28,430 nt of DNA, taken from the NCBI GenBank assembly GCA_937902395.1, contig CALGTV010000117.1:1-28430 (forward strand), read 5' to 3'. Source of the DNA: an uncultured Ruminococcus sp. GTDB taxonomy: Bacteria > Bacillota > Clostridia > Oscillospirales > Ruminococcaceae. A program made the translations under genes and the position numbers. Positions within the stretch are counted from its first letter, which is position 1, and each line of letters opens with the position of its first letter. Below the pieces are notes generated by a model. It was given only the letters and a program-made list of their open reading frames with translations. It made no database searches and had not been told where the DNA came from. Shown here piece after piece: positions 7,737 to 16,300 of the stretch.

Positions 7737-9974
7737 TTATTGCGGCATTTCTCTGTCACTTCCGAACGAGAATTCAGGTTTTTCTGGGATTACAAAATTA
7801 CCGCTTTCGTCAGTTGTTGGCTGAAAATCGCCCTTATTAAAAGGCATATCCGGCTTTTCAGGCATTATCATATTTCCGTTTTCGTCCGTAGTTGGCTGGA
7901 AATCCTCCATACCGTGACCGCGTCCGCCAAATTGACCTTTATTTCCGCGGCCGCCGCCTCCGAAGCCGCCGCCCATATGGGACTGTTCTCCGATATAGCT
8001 TATGGTATTTTCAGCGGTAAAACTGCCGATTTCCGAGCCTTTTCCGTCATAGCCGCCGATTTCGTATAGTCCGAATTTATTTTCGGAGGAAGAACCGCCG
8101 CCGATTTTTATGCTATATGTCTTTCCCATTTCAATTTCGGGAGAACTGATAACTATATGGTCAAAAGTTTTTGTCGGAGCAAAGCTGATTATCTCGTTGC
8201 CATTTTCATCGGCAAGAGTAACAAGAGTATCGGGCTGCTGAGTTGAACCAATAGCCGCTGAAACGCAATTCTGCGCTGAATTTGCGGAGGGAGCTTCTGC
8301 CATTCCCGAACTGCCTGCCGCAATAAGCAGACCGCCGTTGACAGTCATTTCTCCGTTTCCGTCAAGAGCACCGTTTCCGCTGTTTGTAGGACCGTTTACA
8401 AGAACTGTACCGCCGCTTATAGTCATATTTCCGTTGGAATCCAGACCGTCTCCGTCAGCGTCAACATACACCAGACCGCCGCTTATATTAAGCTCAACGC
8501 CCTGAGAATATGTCCCCATGCCGCCCTGCTGAGTTGTTCCGTCGGTAGCATTAAAGCCGTCGTCAGAAGATGTGAGAGCAGTTTCGCCGCCGCTGATATT
8601 TATAACAGCGCCCTCAATTCCCTCATATGATTCGGAAATCGTAACAGAGCCGCCTGTGATATCAATTGTACTGTCGGCATGAATTCCGTCATCACCTGCG
8701 GTCAGAATTGCTGTACCGCCGCTTATTATCACATTTCTGTTTGAATGAAGCGCGTCGTCTGCGGAATCTACGGTTATAACTCCGCCTGTAATTTCAACAG
8801 AATTACCGCCTTTTAGCCCTTTCATACTGTCCGATACTGTATTTTCCGTTTCGGTTTCAGTTGTAAGATTTGCTGTTTGTTCAGGCGCAGGCGGTGTCAT
8901 ACCGCCGCCGAAATTATCGGGAGGTGTCATGTTTCCAAAGTTGTCAGGTGGAGTAAAATCTCCGCGGAATCCGCCGAAATCTCTGCCTTCAAAGCCCATA
9001 TCGTTTTGTTTGGGTGCGGCATTTTCAGAACCGCCTCCGCTTACGATATTTATATTGCCATCAGCAGCAATAAGGTCAGTTTCTGCCTGTATTCCGTCAT
9101 TTGCGGCATCTATTGAAATATCGCCGCCCTCGATGTAAACAAATCCTAAAGCAGTATCGTTATCCTCGGTTGATTTTATGCCGTCCTGACCGCTTTTTAT
9201 GTCAATTTTTCCGCCGCAAATTGCAGTATAATCCTTACCCTTGATACCGTCAGCGGCAGAATTTATTGTGATATTTCCGCCTGTAATGACAATATCGTCC
9301 TTGGAGTGAATACCGTCCGCAAAATTGGCATTTATGTTGAGAGAGCCTTTGCCGTTTATGGTTATGCTGTCACTGCTGAAAATGCAGGCATCAGGCTCGC
9401 TGTTCTGTTCGTCCGCAAAGGTGTAATTACTGCCGTCTGTCAGCGAATTTACGCTGTTTTCGGCAAGAGTAACAAATATTTTGTCAGAATCTGCCCCGTA
9501 TATTGCCGAGGAGGTTTTGCAGGTAATATCTGCATTGTCGAGAACAAGCTGAACTTTAGCTTTATCAGCATTGACAATAATCTGCCCGTCGTCGAGCTTT
9601 CCCGAGATACGATATATACCCTCTTTAGAAATAGTAACAGCAGACCCTTCAACAGATACACCGTCACCCTCAGCCTTGGCAGAAGTGCCATTAAGTGTAA
9701 TTTCAGCGGTGAAATCGCCGTATTCCGCAGATTTGTCCCTATCGGAGAAAAGTTCATTGTAGGGCTTTCTGACAGTAGATGCCGAAACTGCTTTTTCTTC
9801 GGGAACTGTCACAGCTTCAGTAGGTTCCGCCTTAGTGCTTTCAGTGACAATATTTTCCGTGGGAGCTGTTGGCTGTAAAGTTGCTTTTTCTCCGCTGCAT
9901 CCTGCAAGAGATGCAGAAATCAGAGCTGCTGTAAGGAAACCAATGGATTTTTTTGATTTTTCTGAATATTTCAT
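7737..9974 (-). CDS. Cell-surface lipoprotein with Cthe_2159-like carbohydrate-binding beta-helix
   Basis: 745 residues. The signal ends in the lipobox LAGC with lipidated Cys26, followed by a Thr/Glu/Pro-rich stalk (about 27-75). Then come beta-helix repeats with recurring ITGGxITI..ADDGI motifs (about 80-330 and 385-610), a Gly/Pro/Met-rich insert with TPPDNFG twice (about 325-370), a small C-terminal domain and a Gly-rich tail. The tail ends with two QPTTDE.GN...PEKP repeats. This matches the Cthe_2159 family (DUF4353), whose Clostridium thermocellum member is a parallel beta-helix binding cellulose and acidic sugars. The role here is probably surface attachment to plant polysaccharide; enzymatic activity is not indicated. 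Start ATG at 9974 follows AAAGGGTG. Confidence 0.85.
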   Translation of the reverse strand: MKYSEKSKKSIGFLTAALISASLAGCSGEKATLQPTAPTENIVTESTKAEPTEAVTVPEEKAVSASTVRKPYNELFSDRDKSAEYGDFTAEITLNGTSAKAEGDGVSVEGSAVTISKEGIYRISGKLDDGQIIVNADKAKVQLVLDNADITCKTSSAIYGADSDKIFVTLAENSVNSLTDGSNYTFADEQNSEPDACIFSSDSITINGKGSLNINANFADGIHSKDDIVITGGNITINSAADGIKGKDYTAICGGKIDIKSGQDGIKSTEDNDTALGFVYIEGGDISIDAANDGIQAETDLIAADGNINIVSGGGSENAAPKQNDMGFEGRDFGGFRGDFTPPDNFGNMTPPDNFGGGMTPPAPEQTANLTTETETENTVSDSMKGLKGGNSVEITGGVITVDSADDALHSNRNVIISGGTAILTAGDDGIHADSTIDITGGSVTISESYEGIEGAVINISGGETALTSSDDGFNATDGTTQQGGMGTYSQGVELNISGGLVYVDADGDGLDSNGNMTISGGTVLVNGPTNSGNGALDGNGEMTVNGGLLIAAGSSGMAEAPSANSAQNCVSAAIGSTQQPDTLVTLADENGNEIISFAPTKTFDHIVISSPEIEMGKTYSIKIGGGSSSENKFGLYEIGGYDGKGSEIGSFTAENTISYIGEQSHMGGGFGGGGRGNKGQFGGRGHGMEDFQPTTDENGNMIMPEKPDMPFNKGDFQPTTDESGNFVIPEKPEFSFGSDREMPQ

Positions 9975-10119
9975 TTTATCACCCTTTTTAACGGTTTCCC
10001 AATTCCTTTTTCTATGGTTTTATTCTACATTATTTTTATGACAGTTTCGTGAAAATACAACGAAAACGCAGTAAATTCTTTGTGTATGGGATTTTTCTGT
10101 GAGAATTTTAAAAAATCTC

Positions 10120-10148
10120 TTTACAAATTAGAAAAAATGGTGTATAAT
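10120..10148 (+). promoter_or_regulatory. Promoter of the AIM24-family gene
   Basis: TTTACA, a 17-nt spacer and TATAAT. The start is near 10155, about 46 nt before the ATG, which is preceded by AGGGAGA. Confidence 0.75.
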
Positions 10149-10200
10149 AATTATATCAGATTAAACAAATCTGAAAATATTTAGATATAGGGAGAAAATT

Positions 10201-10995
10201 ATGTACACAATCAAAAATTTCACAGACAATGACGATATTAATATTATCGCGCAGGCAGGCGCTTTCACAGTTATTGAGTATAAGCGTGACCTCAGCGTAA
10301 CGCCTCAGACAGCGGCTACAGCATTTTTCAGCGCTCACATGAATGTCCGCAAGCGTCAGGTTATTTGCGACCTTAAAAAAGCAAATATCACAACTCAGGC
10401 AGGAGCAATGCAGTGGATGCTTGGCGATGTTAATGCTACAACAGGTGTTAAGGGCGTTGGTGACTTTTTCGGTAAAGCTGTAAGAGGCAAAATGACAGGT
10501 GAATCCGCAATAAAGCCCGAATATACAGGAAGCGGCGTGCTTGTATTAGAGCCTACATACCGTTTTCCCCTTCTTTTAGATGCGGCAGAGTGGAACGGTT
10601 CAGTTGTACTTGATGATGGTCTTTTCCTTGCTTGCGATTCTGCATTGCAGCACAAGGCTGTTATGAGAACAAATCTTTCTTCAGCTGTTGCAGGCGGTGA
10701 GGGACTTTTCAACCTCAGCCTTAACGGTTCAGGAATTTTCTGTATTGAATCTGAATGTCCCAGAGAGGAACTTATAGAAATTACTCTCCAGAACGACGTG
10801 CTCAAGGTTGACGGTAATTTCGTTATTGCATGGAGCAATACGCTGAATTTCACAGTTGAGCGTTCAGGAAAGAGCCTCCTCGGTTCTGCGGCTTCCGGAG
10901 AGGGACTTGTAAACGTATACCGCGGCACAGGTAAGGTTCTTATGATGCCTGTTAAGGGTGTAAGTTTACGTAATCAGCTTGTACTTTCAACATGA
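10201..10995 (+). CDS. AIM24 family protein
   Basis: 264 residues. It has the beta-rich AIM24/TIGR00266-like fold, with the Gly-rich segments GVKGVGDFFGKAVRG and GSGVLVLEP and a late VERSGKSLLGSAASGEGLVNVYRGTGKVLM that I recognise from this family. There is no signal peptide or membrane helix, so it is cytosolic or peripheral. The yeast namesake affects mitochondrial membrane organisation; bacterial members have no settled function. It forms a single-gene unit between its own promoter at 10120 and a terminator at 11024. Confidence 0.85.
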   Translation: MYTIKNFTDNDDINIIAQAGAFTVIEYKRDLSVTPQTAATAFFSAHMNVRKRQVICDLKKANITTQAGAMQWMLGDVNATTGVKGVGDFFGKAVRGKMTGESAIKPEYTGSGVLVLEPTYRFPLLLDAAEWNGSVVLDDGLFLACDSALQHKAVMRTNLSSAVAGGEGLFNLSLNGSGIFCIESECPREELIEITLQNDVLKVDGNFVIAWSNTLNFTVERSGKSLLGSAASGEGLVNVYRGTGKVLMMPVKGVSLRNQLVLST

Positions 10996-11023
10996 TTAAG
11001 CAGATATAAAACATAAAAAGTCT

Positions 11024-11051
11024 GGACCGCCTTGTGCGGTCCGATTTTTTA
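11024..11051 (+). terminator. Intrinsic terminator after the AIM24-family gene
   Basis: GGACCGC, loop CTTGT, GCGGTCC, then GATTTTTT. Confidence 0.9.
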
Positions 11052-11054
11052 CCC

Positions 11055-11083
11055 TTTACATTTTCAGTATAATGATGTATAAT
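11055..11083 (+). promoter_or_regulatory. Promoter of the hydrolase-nth-yjbQ operon
   Basis: TTTACA at 11055-11060, a 17-nt spacer and TATAAT at 11078-11083. A second TATAAT at 11068 is too close to the -35 to be used with it. The leader is about 30 nt. Confidence 0.7.
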
Positions 11084-11118
11084 GTAATTACAGATAAAAT
11101 AGAATTTTCGGAGGTTTT

Positions 11119-11652
11119 ATGGTACTTCTTGTTGTTGATACTCAAAGGGCGATAACTAATAGCAGGTTATATCAGTTTGAACTGTTTGAATCAAATATTA
11201 TAAAACTCATAGAATCCGCCAGAAACAGTGGAGTTGAAGTGATTTTTGTTCGTCACGATGACGGTGCAGGGAATCCGCTGACTAAAGGGAATGAAGGGTT
11301 TGAAATATACGAAAAGTTTCAGCCGGCGGAAAATGAGCGTATATTTAATAAAACAGTAAACAGTGCCTTTAAAAACACAGGACTTGCGGAATATCTGGAG
11401 AAAAAGGGTGAAAACACAGTTATTATTGTAGGTCTGCAAACTGAATATTGCATTGATGCTACTATAAAGGCAGGTTTTGAGAGAGGATTCGAAATTATAG
11501 TTCCTGCCAACTGCAACAGTACATTTGATAATGATTATATGACAGCCGAATTGTCGTATAACTATTACAATAACTTTATCTGGAACAAAAGATATGTGGA
11601 ATGTATTTCTTTTGAGGAAACAGTTGAAATGCTACAGGCGGTGATAAAATGA
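11119..11652 (+). CDS. Isochorismatase-like cysteine hydrolase
   Basis: 177 residues covering the whole isochorismatase-like fold. The catalytic triad is visible as Asp7 (LLVVDTQ), Lys78 (FNKTVNSAF) and Cys111 in GLQTEYC, with the usual cis-peptide region just before it. Members hydrolyse amides or vinyl ethers (nicotinamidase, N-carbamoyl hydrolases, isochorismatase). The length fits the small YcaC/nicotinamidase-like group, but the metal-binding motif of nicotinamidases is not evident, so the substrate is left open. Cytosolic. The start ATG follows CGGAGG. It is the first gene of a tightly packed operon, overlapping the next by 4 bp. Confidence 0.88.
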   Translation: MVLLVVDTQRAITNSRLYQFELFESNIIKLIESARNSGVEVIFVRHDDGAGNPLTKGNEGFEIYEKFQPAENERIFNKTVNSAFKNTGLAEYLEKKGENTVIIVGLQTEYCIDATIKAGFERGFEIIVPANCNSTFDNDYMTAELSYNYYNNFIWNKRYVECISFEETVEMLQAVIK

Positions 11653-12035
11653 CAGCATATCTAAAAAAATACATGGAAGAATTACAGCGGCGGCTTGAAG
11701 GATATGCAGACAAAGCCGAACTGGAGGAAATATTTCAGGAGCATAAAGACAAGATAGCTTTCATGCAGCATGAAAGAATTGTCCATTTTCTTGTGACGAT
11801 GATGTTTGCCATAGTCCTTGCAATATTTGTATGCGCCTTTTTATTTACCGAAAATCCCACACTTATGCTCCTTGTGATGATAATAATGGTGCTGTTAGGA
11901 TTCTACATAAAACATTATTATTTCCTTGAAAATACCGTTCAGGAGATGTATAAAATATACGATAAAATGCTGATTCTGCGCAGAAAGGAGGTTGACAGCA
12001 ATGACGAAAAAGGAAATAGCACGGCTTGCCTGTGA
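11649..12035 (+). CDS. Small membrane protein with two helices, unknown function
   Basis: 128 residues. An amphipathic charged N-terminus (about 1-45, Glu/Lys-rich, coiled-coil-like) precedes two hydrophobic helices (about 50-70 and 73-90) in hairpin arrangement and a charged C-terminus. I do not recognise a family. The start overlaps the hydrolase stop (ATGA), and its last 35 bp overlap the start of nth, whose ribosome site lies inside this gene. That packing supports coupled expression rather than a shared reaction. Confidence 0.75.
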   Translation: MTAYLKKYMEELQRRLEGYADKAELEEIFQEHKDKIAFMQHERIVHFLVTMMFAIVLAIFVCAFLFTENPTLMLLVMIIMVLLGFYIKHYYFLENTVQEMYKIYDKMLILRRKEVDSNDEKGNSTACL

Positions 12036-12639
12036 GGAATTACAGAAGATTTACCCCGATGTGAAATGCTCCCTTGACTACACAAAGCCCTATGAGCTTA
12101 TGATAGGGGCGCGGCTTGCGGCACAGTGCACTGACGCAAGGGTGAATATCGTCACTAAAACGCTTTTTAAGAAATATCCCGATTTGCAGTCTTTTGCCGA
12201 TGCAGACCTTGAAGAACTCGAACAGGACGTAAAGCCCTGCGGATTTTATCACACTAAAGCAAAGAGCATTAAAGAAATGGCAAATCAGCTTATAAATAAC
12301 TTCGGCGGCGAAGTTCCCGACACTATGGAGGAACTGCTGACACTTTCAGGAATCGGCAGAAAAACAGCGAATCTTATGCTTGGGGATATCTTCGGCAAGC
12401 CTGCGATTGTTACAGATACCCACTGTATACGCATAACAGGGCGGCTTGGACTCACCAAAAACAAAGAGCCTGCAAAGGTTGAAGCGGATTTGGTCAAGCT
12501 GATTCCCCCTGAAAATTCAAGCCATTTCTGTCATCAGATTGTAGAATTCGGCAGGGATATATGCAGTGCGAGAAACCCCAAATGCGATAAATGTCCGTTA
12601 AACTATTTCTGCAAATATTATAATGGAGGTAAAAAATAA
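12001..12639 (+). CDS. nth: Endonuclease III (base-excision DNA glycosylase/AP lyase)
   Basis: 212 residues. It removes oxidised pyrimidines and cuts the resulting abasic site. The helix-hairpin-helix LSGIGRKTAN includes catalytic Lys121; catalytic Asp139 is in IVTDTHC. The [4Fe-4S] cluster ligands follow the classic C-x6-C-x2-C-x5-C pattern (Cys188, 195, 198, 204). I choose ATG 12001 because an AGAAAGGAGG site ends 9 nt before it; a TTG at 11992 sits against that site and is less likely. Full length for the family. It overlaps the upstream membrane protein by 35 bp and touches the next start (TAATG). Confidence 0.96.
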   Translation: MTKKEIARLACEELQKIYPDVKCSLDYTKPYELMIGARLAAQCTDARVNIVTKTLFKKYPDLQSFADADLEELEQDVKPCGFYHTKAKSIKEMANQLINNFGGEVPDTMEELLTLSGIGRKTANLMLGDIFGKPAIVTDTHCIRITGRLGLTKNKEPAKVEADLVKLIPPENSSHFCHQIVEFGRDICSARNPKCDKCPLNYFCKYYNGGKK

Positions 12640-13028
12640 TGCTTTTTACATTTCAGCTTAAAACTCCCGCACAGGGACTTATAAACATTACTCCTGAAAT
12701 AAGGGAAGCTATCAAGGAAAGCGGCGTGCTGGAGGGAATATGCGTGGTATTCTGTCCTCATACCACTGCGGCAATAACTATAAATGAAAACGCTGACCCC
12801 GATGTTAAATCTGATTTCATTAAAGGAATGGACAAGTTTTTCCCTGATTTAAACGAATTTCAGCACTGCGAGGGCAATTCCGACGCACATATCAAATCCT
12901 CAGCAGTAGGGGTGAGTGAAACAATTATAATAACAGGAGGAAATCTTCTTCTCGGTACATGGCAGGATATATATTTCTGTGAATTTGACGGGCCGCGTAA
13001 CCGTAAATTTTATGTAAAGGTTATGTAA
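12639..13028 (+). CDS. YjbQ family protein (UPF0047)
   Basis: 129 residues, the usual size. Conserved family motifs are present: CPHTTAAITINENADPDV (about 39-56), the His/Asn/Asp/His set in HCEGNSDAHIK and GTWQDIYFCEFDGPR near the end. Family members show weak thiamine-phosphate synthase activity in E. coli, but the physiological role is unsettled. Cytosolic. The start overlaps the nth stop by one base, with AATGGAGG upstream. It is the last gene of the operon, before the terminator at 13132. Confidence 0.92.
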   Translation: MLFTFQLKTPAQGLINITPEIREAIKESGVLEGICVVFCPHTTAAITINENADPDVKSDFIKGMDKFFPDLNEFQHCEGNSDAHIKSSAVGVSETIIITGGNLLLGTWQDIYFCEFDGPRNRKFYVKVM

Positions 13029-13131
13029 CGAATTATTAGTTAAGTGATATAGCACTGTAACATAAAATTAAAACATTCTAAACAACTTAACAGATATGTC
13101 TATTAATTTAAAATGAATTTAAGTTGAATTT

Positions 13132-13175
13132 AAGCTGTCTTTCTGCGTAATTACCAAAAAGGCAGCTTTTTATTT
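13132..13175 (+). terminator. Intrinsic terminator of the hydrolase-nth-yjbQ operon
   Basis: Arms AAGCTGTCTTT (13132-13142) and AAAGGCAGCTT (13158-13168) pair over 11 bp with one G-U, followed by TTTATTT. A direct repeat TGAATTTAAG occurs twice just before it (about 13114-13134). Confidence 0.75.
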
Positions 13176-13209
13176 GTATACTTATACAAACTTTTATTTT
13201 AAAATAAAA
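13173..13209. promoter_or_regulatory. Two adjacent perfect palindromes upstream of the mannanase promoter (candidate operator and AT-rich element)
   Basis: TTTGTATACTTATACAAA (13173-13190) has 8-bp perfect arms around CT, and TTTTATTTTAAAATAAAA (13192-13209) is a perfect 18-bp palindrome. Both lie 17-53 bp upstream of the -35 box at 13226. The first looks like a dimeric repressor or activator site; the second is so AT-rich that it may act as an UP element. The first overlaps the T-run of the upstream terminator. Confidence 0.5.
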
Positions 13210-13225
13210 ATTAAGTTAGAAAAAC

Positions 13226-13254
13226 TTGATTTTTACCTAAATGAAGAGTATAAT
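13226..13254 (+). promoter_or_regulatory. Promoter of the dockerin mannanase
   Basis: TTGATT, a 17-nt spacer and a perfect TATAAT. The start is about 13261, giving a leader of about 98 nt. Confidence 0.8.
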
Positions 13255-13272
13255 TAAAGTAGGAAGTAAAGG

Positions 13273-13329
13273 ACATCGGTTGGGATACGATGTTCGAACA
13301 TAGGAAAAACCGTATAAATTTTAAACGGT
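13273..13329 (+). promoter_or_regulatory. Structured 5' leader of the mannanase mRNA
   Basis: Two hairpins can form: ACATCG (13273-13278) with CGATGT (13288-13293), loop 9 nt, and ACCGT (13309-13313) with ACGGT (13325-13329). There is no terminator, and the ribosome site near 13346-13351 stays free, so mRNA stabilisation is as likely as regulation. No known riboswitch recognised. Confidence 0.35.
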
Positions 13330-13358
13330 GTTACTATCAACTTATGGAGGGAATTAAC

Positions 13359-16300
13359 ATGCACAAATCATTTATGAAAAAGGCAGGAGCTGCTGTAATG
13401 GCTGCTGCTATGGCATTTAACAGCTCTGTTATTACTGCTGTAACTGTTAATGCCGCAGGTTCTGACAAGTACGAATTTGAGAATGGTACTATGACAGAAA
13501 CTGTTGAAGCTATTACAGAATCAGGAGCAAGTGGTGATAAGGTTGCTTACATGCAGGACGACGGCTCAGTTTCCGTTGATGTGGAAGTAGCTTCCGCAGG
13601 TATGTACAAGCTCACAATCTACGCTTACGGCGTTGGCGGTTCTAAGGTTCAGAATCTCGCTATCAACGGCGTTGACCAGGCACAGATTAGTATTCCTGAG
13701 GGTGAGTTCGCACCTATTTCTACAACAGCAAAGCTCAATGCAGGAAAAAATACAATTACTATCAGCAAATCATGGGGCTGGACAAAGTTCGACTACATGA
13801 CAGTTGAGGAAGCTACACTTTCTCCTATAAAGGCACTTGAAACAACTCCTTGTGATATCAATGCCACAGCTGAGACACGTTCTCTCATGGCTTATCTTGC
13901 AAGCGTATACGGTAAAAATATCATCTCAGGTCAGCAGGAAATCTACTCAGGCGGCCCTCACGGTCTTGAAACTGAGTTTGAGTATCTCAAGGACCTTACA
14001 GGCGAGTATCCTGCTATCAGAGGCTTCGACTATGGCAACTTCTGCTGTCCTGCATTCGGAAGCGATGACGGCTCAACAGACCGTATCATTGAGTGGGTAA
14101 AGGATAGAAAGGGTATTGCTACTGCTTCTTTCCACTACAACGTTCCTAAGGATTTCGCAAGCTATGAAATCGGTCAGAAGATTGACTGGGCTCAGACAAC
14201 TTACACAGCTAAGGATACAGACTTCTCACCTTCAAAGGCTGCTACACCCGGCACAAAGGAAAACGAGTACTATATGCAGGGACTTAAAACTCTTGCTAAG
14301 GAGTTCAAGGAACTTGAAGCTCAGGGAATTCCTGTTCTCTGGAGACCTCTCCACGAAGCAGAGGGCTCAGGCGGCGAGTCTGGTTCTTGGTTCTGGTGGG
14401 GCAGAGAGGGTTCAGAAGCTTACAAGAAGCTCTGGATTTATACATATGAAACACTTACAAACGAGTTTGACTGCCACAATCTCATCTGGGAATGGAACAG
14501 CTATAACTATGAATATTCACAGGATTGGTATCCGGGAGATGCTTATGTAGATATCATCGGTTATGATAAGTACAACTGTACAGACTGGTCCACAGGTTCT
14601 GCTGTTCTGAAGCACAATGACAGCGCTATCGGTTCAACATTCTACGGAATCATGGACAGATACGACAGTGTTAAAATGGTTGCTATGACAGAGAACGACA
14701 GCTTCTCTACTGTTGATAATCTTATTGATGAAAAGGCTGGCTGGCTATATTTCTGTACATGGTATGACGGCGGAAGCCCTGATACAAACTTCCTTTCAAA
14801 TCCTGCATTCAATACAAAGGAAGACACAATCGAAATGTACCAGAGTGATTACTGTATTACTCTTGATGAACTTCCGGCAGACCTCTATTCAAAGGACATA
14901 GCACCTGTAGATCCTTCAAAGACAACAACAAGACCCACAACAAAGCCTACTACAACTACAACTCGTGCTACAACAGAGGCTGATCCTAACAAGGATTACG
15001 GTACAGTTAAGTACGACAAGACAACAAAGAATTTCAAGATTACTCTCCCCGAGGCTGCTAAGGAATTCTATATCAATGTAGAACTTCCAAAGGATATAAC
15101 TTATGCTAACGGCGGTCTTGGTGTATCTATTCCTCTCGACGGCGAATACTACTGGGTAAATCTCAAGTGGGAAGCTAAGAGCAGCGGTTCTATCAAGATT
15201 AATGTAGAGGATAACTTCCTCAACTGTTCACTCGGAACAGAGGTTGTTGAGGACGAAGCGCTTATCGAGAAAATCAAGGCTGAACTCGGTAAGTCAGATA
15301 CTTACGAGGGACAGATCTGGTACGCAGATAACAACGGCGATGCTGTTACAGACAAGTCCGGAATCCAGATTCTTGATGCATATCTCTTAAAGGGCGGTTC
15401 TTCTGCAACAACTCCTTCAACACCTACAACTCCCGTACTTCCTCCTACACAGTATGACGGTTTCTATGTAGACGGTCAGACTATCCGTGATGCTAACGGA
15501 AATGAGTTCGAGATGCGCGGTGTAAATATCGCACATGCTTGGTATAAGGACAAGACAGAGCAGTCAATCAAGGCAGCTGCTGAACTTGGTACAAACTGCG
15601 TTCGTATCGTTTGCTCTGACGGCGTAAAGTGGGATAAGACATCCAAGGCTGAAATTGAAAAGATTATCGGCTGGTGTAAGGCAAACAAGCAGATTTGTAT
15701 TCTTGAAGCACACGACGCTACAGGAAGCAATAATATTGCAGATATCGTAACAGCTGCTGAATACTGGGCAACAATGGCTGACCTCCTCAATGAGAACGCT
15801 GAGTATGTAATCCTCAACATTGCTAACGAGTGGTATGGCGAGTGGAACAGTGCTACATGGGCTGACGGATGCAAGCAGGCTATCAAGGTAGTTCGTGATG
15901 CAGGCATCAAGAATATGATTATGATTGACTGTGCAGGCTGGGGACAGTATCCCACATCAATCAAGGAAGAGGGTGCATCTGTATTTGCATCTGACCCTGA
16001 TAAGAACACTGTATTCTCAATGCATATGTATGAGTATGCAGGCGGCACAGCTGACATGGTAAAGAATAACATTGACGGCGCACTCAAGTGCGGTGCACCT
16101 GTACTTGTTGGTGAGTTCGGACTTAAGCACACTGACGGCGATGTTGATGAAGCAACTGTAATGAGCTACTGTGAGCAGAACGATATGGGATATATCGCAT
16201 GGTCATGGATGGGCAACAGCGGCGGAGTTGAGTATCTCGACCTTGTAAGCAGCTGGGACGGCTCAAAGCTCACAGAGTGGGGCGACATTTACTTCAACAA

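Noticed and set aside
9306..9878. 190-codon plus-strand ORF opposite the lipoprotein gene
   Set aside because: It is antisense to a well-supported beta-helix gene, with no ribosome site or family match.
13290..13358. Upstream start extending the mannanase by 23 residues
   Set aside because: The extension lacks a ribosome site and would bury the signal peptide; ATG 13359 has TGGAGGG at proper distance.
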